Position numbers and translations under genes: made by a program | The notes under the pieces: generated by a model | Database searches by the model: none | Seen by the model: only the letters and a program-made list of their open reading frames with translations | What the model was told of the DNA's origin: nothing | Part shown: positions 56,249 to 64,000 of the stretch, one piece after another | Position numbering within the stretch: the first letter of the stretch is position 1 | Layout: each line of letters starts with the position of its first letter | Source: Daldinia sp. FL1419 | Taxonomy: Eukaryota > Ascomycota > Sordariomycetes > Xylariales > Hypoxylaceae | DNA: 64,000 bases | Direction: 5' to 3' | Assembly: GCA_025201765.1 (NCBI GenBank) | Contig: MU623393.1 | Span: forward strand, 62,001 to 126,000

Positions 56249-57301
56249 CCTTTTCAAGACTTTATTGGAACAGTAGAAGAAGGCTGCAAACGGGAAAAAG
56301 CCGAATAAGATGGATGGATCCCTCTTACAAGTCAGGAAAAGGTAGAGAGAAGATATGATACCTAAGCGGCAAGAAAGCACCTAATTTCCGGAATTCTAAA
56401 TCCGAAGATATTAAACAGGAGCTAAAACTTTTAATTAAACAGCGCTGACACCGTTGTTGTGTTCAAAGGCAGCTTCGAGTTTGGCACTTCTGGAGAAAAG
56501 ATGTTGGTCGGAACTCGGAGCTTACGACATGGGATAATGGGAATTTGGAGGGGCGAAACGGACGTGGGGTTGGGGTTTCTCGATTCTCGAGTCCTCCATG
56601 AGCCTCTAGAACCTCTAGAATTATTAGGTGGGTATTTACTGCTTGTAATCGATAATAGATAATCGATAGGGTAGATAAGCAGATAAGGCTGGAGCTTCTT
56701 GGGTTCTCAGATAACTAGCCCTACACTACCTAGCAGCCTAGGTACTTAGCAGCTTAGGTATCCTGTATTTCGTTCCTTGCATAGGTAATTAGGTACATCT
56801 TACGTGCCTCTATACCCACGGATGGATGTCCATACCTATGCGGGGACTTAGGGGAAGCCTGAAGGTATTACTATGTATACCTACCCATTAGGTATTCAAG
56901 TTCACGGCGAGCGTGTATTTAATGAGGCTCGTCCGAAGGCACTTGGCCGCATCTGCACCTTAAAAGATGAGTAATGCTTAGGTAATTACCTATTTATCAT
57001 AATCCCACCTCTTAGTTACATAATACTACTTTAACTCATCGACCAATTAGCCTTGGGCACCACACCCTTCCCAAAGCACGGATCCGTAATTCCTTCTCAA
57101 AAGTCCTTCAAGCCTCGTTCATACCATCATATTGGTATTGTCGTGCGTAAAGTAAAGACTTTTGAAGTCCACAGTGTGAGCGTCCGCTTCGGTATTTCTT
57201 TTGCAGCCGGACTATCCGTTCATTATCCTTGTATCTTATGAATTATTGAATTATTCGTATCATTTACCTTTCATGAGCTTGCAGGCGAATATAGGTGCGC
57301 C
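56249..57301. other. Intergenic between PPT1 and YIH1
   Basis: A divergent promoter interval of about 1 kb with TAGGTACC/CCTAGG words around 56730-56800 and 56870-56900. Short open frames at 56459-56662 and 57053-57241 lack domains. Confidence 0.5.
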
Positions 57302-58144
57302 ATGTCTGAGGAGCTGCGCGATGAAATCGAGGCCATTAATTCGATATATGGCGACGGCTGCTTGGTCCCGTCGAGCGAAGCCAATGTGTACGTCTTATCA
57401 CCACCTGGAGAGTCATCCTCCCTTCGCATCGAGTTCCCCCCTGCCTACCCGGCGGTGCCTCCAGTTGTTTTAGGTACTAATAGTACTGGTGAACATGGAA
57501 AGCGCGGAGATGCAGTCCGGGAATTGTCTTTATTCTGTCAGGCTGTGAGCACAGTTTACCAACCAGGGGCTGTCTGCCTCTTCGATGCAATCGAGGAATT
57601 AACTCGGCTTCTCGAGTCCGAGGTTGTAGAAGAACCCCCTAAAGAGGATACTTCCCGTCAAGATGACGCAGATCCGCAACTCCCTGCTAAATCCGTAGCA
57701 GATTCCAAGCAGATTAGCGTACGAGAGCCTCCCTGGATTATGTCAGACGCATTTGTTGAGTTGAAATCGACTTTTGTCGCTCGATGCGCTCATGTTTCAT
57801 CCACTGAGGAAGCCGAAGCCTTCGTTCAGCATCTCCTCTCTACCGACAAGAAAGTCCGAACCGCCACGCACAATATTACAGCGTGGCGTATAAAGGGACC
57901 AAATAACACTATATTCCAAGACTGCAACGATGACGGTGAGACTGCTGCTGGCGGCCGGGTTTTGCACCTTATGCAGTTAATGGACCTTTGGAATGTGATG
58001 GTTATCGTTACCCGATGGTACGGGGGACATAAACTAGGGCCTCGCCGGTTTGCACTAATCAATCAAACTGCCAGAGATGCGTTTGTGAAAGCCGGTCTGG
58101 TAACTGAAAATCCGCCCAAGAAAAGGGGACCAGGCAAGAATTAG
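57302..58144 (+). CDS. YIH1: IMPACT/Yih1-family protein (RWD domain plus UPF0029)
   Basis: The single-exon 280-aa protein starts MSEELRDEIEAINSIYGDGC, the RWD entry, followed by LRIEFPPAYPAVPPVVLG. After a charged linker (about residues 100-145) comes the ancient IMPACT domain: DAFVELKSTFVARCAHVSST, TATHNITAWRI, DCNDDGETAAGGRVL and VMVIVTRWYGGHKLGPRRFA. Yih1/IMPACT binds Gcn1 through the RWD domain and restrains the eIF2-alpha kinase Gcn2, linked to actin. The length is close to yeast Yih1 (258 aa) and the domain order is standard. Confidence 0.92.
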   Translation: MSEELRDEIEAINSIYGDGCLVPSSEANVYVLSPPGESSSLRIEFPPAYPAVPPVVLGTNSTGEHGKRGDAVRELSLFCQAVSTVYQPGAVCLFDAIEELTRLLESEVVEEPPKEDTSRQDDADPQLPAKSVADSKQISVREPPWIMSDAFVELKSTFVARCAHVSSTEEAEAFVQHLLSTDKKVRTATHNITAWRIKGPNNTIFQDCNDDGETAAGGRVLHLMQLMDLWNVMVIVTRWYGGHKLGPRRFALINQTARDAFVKAGLVTENPPKKRGPGKN

Positions 58145-58399
58145 GGATACACGTGACGGTGTCAAGTAAATAATTTATCGCACTGTAACGCCGTGTATGT
58201 GCCTCGGTTCTCCACGTTTCCACGGCCGAACTTCTATCTTGCCTAACCGGTTAGAAATCTACCAATTCCAGTCCTACTGGCATCCTCTCGAGACACAGGA
58301 CGCTTCTATATCGCACAAGACTAAGAGCCTGGCCGGTAGATGCCGTTACTATTGAGCACCCTAGTCTAATACTAAATAGCTGCCTAAGCGCTCGAAAGA
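58145..58399. other. Short intergenic
   Basis: It separates YIH1 from the racemase gene on the same strand. No gene is visible. Confidence 0.6.
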
Positions 58400-59668
58400 A
58401 TGGTTGGCCCACCACCACTTCAGGGGCTCAAGGTCCTCGAATTTGCTGGCCTGGCGCCCGGTAGGTTATACTCCTATGGGTAATACGACCTGCTGGGCCA
58501 ATACGTAAGCTAATACACCACATAATTAGGGCCCTATGCTGGCTTATGTCTAGCAGACGCTGGCGCCAAGGTTCTTCGGATTGATCGCCCTGCCTCTGGT
58601 TCTCAAGCGGTGCCGGCACCCGATATGCTTACAAGACATAAGTCTTCTATCGCTGTCGATCTGAAGTCTTCGGATGGTGTCAAGGTGATTAAAGAATTAG
58701 CTAAGACCGCTGACGTGATAATCGACCCGTTCCGCCCAGGCGTATTGGAAAAGCTTGGCCTTGGCCCACAGGTTTTATGTGCCACGAATCCTCGCCTAAT
58801 TTATGGTCGTCTAACAGGATATCGCCGCGACGGCAAGTATTCCCGGATGGCTGGTCACGATATCAATTACCTCGCTGTATCCGGTGTTCTTTCTTTACTA
58901 GGCCAGAGCGGAGAGAAGCCGCACCCACCCCAAAACATTCTAGCAGATTTCGCTGGTGGAGGTTCTACGCTGTTCCAAGGTATCTTACTTGCCATCATAT
59001 CTAGAGAGAAAACAGGAAAGGGGCAAATCGTCGAAGCAAATATGGTAGATGGTGCTAGCTACCTGGCGACTTTCACCCGACAAATATTAAAGACCCCATT
59101 GGGCTGTCGTCCACGTGGCAAGAACACGCTAGATGGTGGGTGTCCATATTACAACACGTATGAGACAAAGGATGGGAAATACATGGCAGTAGGAGCCTTG
59201 GAGCCGCATTTCTACGCCGCCCTTATCAAAGGTCTAGGCCTAAGCAGTCAAATATGGGGAAAGCGACATTCCGACGAAGCGTCTTTCGGCGAAATGGCGC
59301 AGGTCTTTGAAGCAGTTTTCAAGTCAAAAACACGTTCAGAGTGGGAGAAAATATTTGACGGCACCGACGCTTGCTGTACTCCCGTATTGGAATATCCTGA
59401 ACTGGAAACAAGCCCTGACCGTGAGGGCGATCAACGCCCGTTAGTGGCATTACACGAAAAGCCTTGCCTAGCTATCAGCGAGAAGGGTACAACTCCGAGT
59501 ATCCACGGGCAGGGTCCTGGTATCCCCGGCGGTGGTTATACTGGTAAATCTCTCGCACCAGGTCAAGGGGGTGAAGAAGCTCTCAAAGACTGGTTTGGGT
59601 GGAAGAAAGGGGAGGATTTCGACGTCCGAGGTGGCGGTATCGTATTGAAAACGAAATCTAAGCTATGA
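58400..59668 (+). CDS. Alpha-methylacyl-CoA racemase, CoA-transferase family III, peroxisomal
   Basis: Exons 58400-58460 and 58530-59668 (intron donor GTAGGT, acceptor ATTAG) encode 399 aa. The start is LQGLKVLEFAGLAPGPYAGL, then VDLKSSDGVKVIKELAKTAD, VLCATNPRLIYGRLTGY and the racemase signature GHDINYLAVSG. That signature holds the catalytic His-Asp pair region and separates this enzyme from formyl-CoA transferases. VEANMVDGASYLATF and KDGKYMAVGALEPHFYAAL complete the fold. The protein ends in SKL, a perfect type-1 peroxisomal targeting signal. It would convert (2R)- to (2S)-methylacyl-CoA before beta-oxidation of branched chains. Confidence 0.93.
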
Positions 59669-59752
59669 ACGAGGAATTCTGAAAGGGCAAATTTAAACCA
59701 AAGATATACATGCTTTTGTCTACCCATTATTATTTTTAACGCCCCTGGCCCT

Positions 59753-60270
59753 TTACTTTCGGGGATCCTCTCTGCGAAAGCTCCAGCCACAATCTAAAAT
59801 ATGACTCAAGGCTTCCATTAGCTTCCACCAACTTCCTCCAGATCGGTGTGTTAGGACTTTTGCCTCTTCGACATCATCAAACGCCTCCCCGGAGCCCGTT
59901 GTTCAGCCTAGCTCGGAATACGGAACTGGCTTCACCCCTAAAAGTATGAGTCGGTCTGGCCTCAAAAGCGGTTCCCATAAGGGGCAAGAGTCTCACCTCC
60001 AAGATGATCTGGGCATATATCAACTATATGTCCATGTCTTGCTTGGACTTGGCGGCGGTGCTGGGGGAGGTGACGGCGGGTCACTTCTCGACATATCTGC
60101 CACGTTTGCCATATTATTCTTCAGGAGGTCTTGCTGGGAGAAACGAATGGAAATATCTCTTGGCGATATTGGGTCGTTCTTGAACCGTTTTGTTGAGTTA
60201 ATCAGATCAAGACTGCAGCTCAAATCATTCTTGGACTAACGTAAGGGCTTATATATGCTCCCGACACGCG
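59753..60270 (-). pseudogene. Decayed coding-like fragment
   Basis: On the minus strand a 50-codon open, clearly protein-like segment (59905-59753, containing EAFDDVEEAKVLTHRSGGSW and HILDCGWSFRREDPRK) is preceded by a consensus intron (GTGAGA to CTTTTAG, about 60004-59944). A 77-codon open frame lies further upstream (60254-60020), with RDISIRFSQQDLLKNNMANV and a Pro-rich end. The parts do not join into one uninterrupted frame: TGA and TAG codons break every combination I tried. A TATA-like CATATATAAG lies upstream at about 60247-60256. I recognise no family. It is convergent with the racemase gene. It may be a dying gene, or a gene whose exons I have not resolved. Confidence 0.35.
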
Positions 60271-62391
60271 GTGTAGGTTGTCTCAGTTCCAATGAGAAAG
60301 ATTTAAAAACTGCGGCCCCCACGATGTATACTACGTACAGCTACCCTGCAAGCAGTCAAGCAAGCTGATATAATTTCGCCGTGTCAGAACGAAAAAGACA
60401 TATTTTTCTTATCCTGTGTCACCGCCTCGAGCTATTCGGTAACGGGTACATAAGGTGGTATGTATGTGATCAGTCATTCAACGCGTAACTCTATTCTGGT
60501 GTTTTTTCCGATGCTTTTCCTTACGTTGAGGGCATGTAGCAAGGAACGATGCCGGTTTGACAGTTTTGACCGCCAACTCATCCGTGCAGCGAGCTTATTC
60601 TCCTTTTTTTTTTTTTTTTTTTTTTCTTTCTTTCCCTCTTTTCCTTCCGTCCCGTTATGTTTCTTTGCCAGGGGGGGCCGGAATATAATGACCAGGTTCT
60701 GAAGCTCGGTGTGTGTGTAAGCAAGTTACTGTACACCTGGGCATGCAAGAAAATGCATGTTATCCATCCGTTATCCATCCGCTACCCTGCCCTGCCCTGT
60801 TCTATCCTCAACCGGGCCGCCCGTCCCCCCATTTCCCATTCCTACTACGGATACATTCCACCTACACTATCAACCCATCGCCTCTTCTCCTTCCAATCAG
60901 AGCCGCGCCCGGTTGCCGGTGGATTATGGTCTGCCATGGGGCAAGCGGTATAACCGTGGATTCCGGGGCTAACTGCCCATGGGGGATAGTGGTTTCTTAT
61001 ATAACTACCAAACATGTGCGATGTGTGTGCGTGCCTAAGGCAAAGGGGCGTGGCGTCATATCATCGTGAACTTTGGCGTGTACATACATCTCACCACATG
61101 TCTTTTACTTTGACACTGCTACCCTCGCAGGGCTCTTGATAGTTGATACCGACGTTGGCCCTTGCTGTTTATTGCCTTACCTAGGTAAAGCTCTCCGGTC
61201 GAGGTGCAGCTAGACCGAGATCCCACCTTGGCCCCCAAAGCGGGTGACGGAATAATTTAACCTAGACGTTTCGATAAAACACACCAACATCTACATACGA
61301 GCTCTCTCTAGCTCTTTCTCACCACCAACACCAGCTTTATTACGTGGAACTATGGTCAGACTAAGCATTGAATCTCCTTAGCTTAGGCTTTAAGACGCAT
61401 AACGCAATATGCCACCTGATCAAATCTCGGTCGTACTTTGGTCAAGCTCAAGCTCGATATACCTACCTAGGTTAAATGATTCCATCTTCTCTCAACTCTT
61501 TTTCTTCCTTTTTCTTTTCCTTTTCCTTTTTTTTTTTCTTTCTTTCTTTCTTCATACCTCTTACTCCCACATATCCTACACAAATCCCCGAAACCTCAAA
61601 TCTTAAACCCCTCCAAAACACCCACCTAAAACAAGGAAACCTGTCAGATCTCAGATATGCGATCCCCTATTTATGTAGGCACGTATCATATCCCCTGCGT
61701 CCGTCCGTTCGGGCCGTCGCATATGCTGCGCTGCGCTGCAGTAGCAAAGCAGGAGCAGCCTCAGATCCCGCACAGGGATCGAGAGCCAGGCCCCCCCCCA
61801 TGCATGTTTTTATTTCCGAGGGTATAAAAATATCTCTATGCGTACATTCTAGGTACGTTAGGTAGATGGGGTTTTTCATACCTGGTAGATAAGGTAGGTC
61901 CGAGAAGACAACGGGAACAGGGGGGTTGCAAACGGAGCCTCCCGGGGGACAAGAAAAAAAAAACGTGGGATGAAGCCTTGGCTGGCGCTTCGAGAACATT
62001 GGATAGACGGTTTGACTTGCCTACCTGGGTGTATCTCAGACACAGTGTATGTGATAGGCATTGAAGTGAAGCGCATGCGTACATATATGCCACACGGGAT
62101 GTAAATTACAAAGTTGATAAAAGAAAATGGAAGTATTATCATCGAAAAAAAGGTACAAGGTAGACACGTCACTATATCCTATTACCACAATCGCGACGAG
62201 ACGTGCAAATAAAAAAAAACCTAACCCTTGAACCCTGGATGACGTTACAGCCCTCCTCTCCCACCCCCTCCCACCCATCTGTCCATCCCATCCGTCCGCA
62301 GGCTTCACTACCATACCCGTACCTTATATTACCAAAACCAAACTTGAGCACTCTCCGTCGTTCCCTCCTCCCATGCACGAACGAACTAGTG

Positions 62392-62420
62392 GGATAGGGC
62401 ATAGGGCATAGGGCATAGGG
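62392..62420. repeat. GGGCATA heptamer repeat
   Basis: Three consecutive GGGCATA units plus partial copies at both ends. The unit is not the TTAGGG telomere repeat, though it shares TAGGG. Confidence 0.75.
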
Positions 62421-62796
62421 TCGTCAATCAATGAATAAATGGCCACCGTAGTAATAGGATTCGGATCTACGCTCCTGGCTCGGGTCCAGTCCCCCGATCC
62501 TCCCCTTTACCCCAGCTCCCCCCAGCTTCCAGTACCCCGGGTCCGTCGGTGTTCGCCGGACAGCGCTCGTCATCCTGTCCTGTCCTATCCTGTCGTATCT
62601 TGAAAAAAATTTAAAATTTTTTTTTTTCCCAGTCTCGTAACTTGCTCGCGGGGAACGCATACTAGCTTGGCAAGTTTGTAAATCGTGCTCTTCGCCCTCG
62701 GCCTCGCCGATGCGAGATGCGGAATCATGTATGCGTGTGCCCTTCTTCGTCGGTGAACATGATCCCTGGCGGTATATTAATAACAAAAGACCCCCT

Positions 62797-62832
62797 TATC
62801 CATATCCATATCCCTATCCCTATCCCTATCTT
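62797..62832. repeat. CCATAT / CCCTAT hexamer repeat
   Basis: Two CCATAT units are followed by three to four CCCTAT units. On the other strand this reads ATAGGG, one base away from the fungal telomere repeat. Confidence 0.75.
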
Positions 62833-63482
62833 TCCTTTCCTGTTTCCTGCTTGCCTATTCCTAGTTTTTCCCTTCATCGGGATCCCGCACTCATACCTAT
62901 CATGCAAATGCAAGCAGCAAAGCGAAGTACCTAGGTTAGCTAGCTAGCTTCCGCGGTGCACTGCGGAAACTTAGTCCGGCCCAGACCAGATCGAGAAGGT
63001 GAGAAGAGAAAACCCCCTATCACGTAGATCGATCAAAAAACGCACACACGAAAAACGATGCCAAATAAGTCAAAATGCCGATAGGAAAAAGCTTTTAGGG
63101 ATCAATTTCTCATCCTAGGTACATTAATCATCCCGTGTTTCATCTCTCGTCACCGTGAGAAAATGGGTCCTGCTATTTCTCTTTCAACTCATCACATCTG
63201 CCGACGAACCAAACATGTGTCTAAAGGGGTTGGGCTGGGGTATGATATGACATGACTAATGTATATGGAAAAAAAGGGGGTGAGGGGCGGAGGCATACTC
63301 AACGACAAGACCCGACCATATAGACTACCTCTGGTAAATCACAACGCAAGAGCACCCCGGTGATAGCTCGGCACGGGCTTTTCCGTATTGCGCGAGGACG
63401 GGGACCATAACCACTCTAACTGACCGACCAGAATAAATATCTGGTGCCCACGGCGCACCATGACGCTAACGATCCTCCGCAA

Positions 63483-64000
63483 TTACTGGACCTGACTGAC
63501 GATCTCGCTGGCCTTGCCAAGGGACTCGACCATTTGCTGGCACTCCTTCCGCCGGCGGATGGTGTAGTCGCTTTCCTTTAGTAGGTCGTCCAGGGTATCG
63601 TTTCGGTACATGTTCTCCAAGAGTTCTCGTTGCATTTCCTCCTTTGTAAATCTACAGCCAAAATTAGAAATTCGTTACGACCATTCAGCCCGTATATGTA
63701 CTTACTGGACAAGGTTCAGCATGATAGCCTTGGGGACCATGTCAATCATCGTCCTCTTGACAATGTTGAAATACGAAGCAATAAGCAGCTCTATAACCAT
63801 TGATTAGCCTTACAATGCTGGTATAGTTAGTCCTATCCGACTTACTGATAACTTCAACTTCAATATTTTCTCTCTCCGAGAGAGTTCCGGAAGCCTTTAG
63901 CGTAGGAGGGGGGGCTTCCATAGCAGCAGCCTTCTTCTTATTCTTGGCGGCAAAGAAACTGCCGAAGAAACCAGTGTTGTTATCCAGGTTATCTATTGAG
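63483..64000 (-). CDS. VPS1: Dynamin-like GTPase Vps1, C-terminal part, cut by the window edge
   Basis: Exons 64000-63846 (continuing beyond the window), 63790-63706 and 63651-63483 encode the last part of the protein. The stretch GFFGSFFAAKNKKK and the linker SGTLSERENIEVEVI lead into the GTPase effector domain: LLIASYFNIVKRTMIDMVPK, AIMLNLVQFTKEEMQRELLE and DYTIRRRKECQQMVESLGKA, ending SEIVSQVQ. This is the Vps1 rather than the Dnm1 pattern. Vps1 acts in Golgi-to-vacuole sorting, endocytosis and peroxisome fission. Introns have consensus ends and matching phases. The GTPase domain lies outside the window. Confidence 0.94.

Larger units (their letters stand above)
60271..63482. other. Intergenic with pyrimidine tracts and telomere-like short repeats
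   Basis: No gene is supported in 3.2 kb. Features include poly-T runs (60605-60625), C/T-rich tracts (61490-61555), G-rich GGGCATA repeats (62392-62420), CCCTAT repeats (62797-62832) and several long poly-purine runs. The numerous open frames here reflect strand-biased composition. The right end contains the VPS1 3' untranslated region. Confidence 0.5.

Overview
The window looks like nuclear DNA of a filamentous ascomycete, probably a sordariomycete. The evidence is many short (about 40-110 nt) GT..AG introns, fungal families (NMR1, Zn2Cys6 activators, Pop8, Vhc1, Ppt1) and long intergenic stretches full of TAGGTACC-type words. The class assignment is an inference; the sequence contains no marker that settles it. 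Coordinates for spliced genes were worked out by hand from reading frame, splice consensus and protein-family conservation.

Layout. 1-5.7 kb: the edge of an unrecognised minus-strand ORF, a six-exon 2-oxoglutarate/Fe(II) oxygenase, a broken coding-like stretch, and the nitrogen regulator NMR1. 5.7-12.5 kb: gene-poor, rich in short palindromes and homopolymers, with a 10-N assembly gap. 12.5-18.7 kb: two Zn2Cys6 transcription factors on the minus strand. 18.7-24.7 kb: a second gene-poor block holding one candidate two-exon small protein. 24.7-42 kb: gene-dense, with a small membrane protein, a basic probably mitochondrial protein, an intron-containing tRNA-Ile(UAU), an F-box-like protein, the divergent pair POL31/YTM1, a DEDDy exonuclease, LSM5 (six tiny exons), RPB11 and a vacuolar amino-acid transporter. 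42-48 kb: an AT-rich MITE with Tc1/impala-like ends, then the vacuolar cation-chloride cotransporter VHC1. 48-60 kb: a low-complexity protein, SPT4 with an unusual arrangement of in-frame UAG codons, POP8, protein phosphatase PPT1, YIH1 and a peroxisomal alpha-methylacyl-CoA racemase. 60-64 kb: a decayed coding-like fragment, low-complexity intergenic DNA, and the C-terminal end of the dynamin VPS1 running off the window.

The genes are mostly housekeeping (replication, Pol II and elongation, ribosome assembly, RNA decay, RNase P, vacuole transport) and do not form a metabolic cluster. The most unusual signal is at SPT4. The canonical SPT4 frame ends in UAG but continues open for 73 coding-like codons. 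Upstream, a 296-aa ORF also ends in UAG and continues in frame for 84 coding-like codons directly into the SPT4 ATG. Stop-codon A-to-I editing (known in sordariomycetes), alternative splicing, readthrough, or simple C-to-T decay could each explain this. I saw no defence island, CRISPR array or obvious new multi-gene system.
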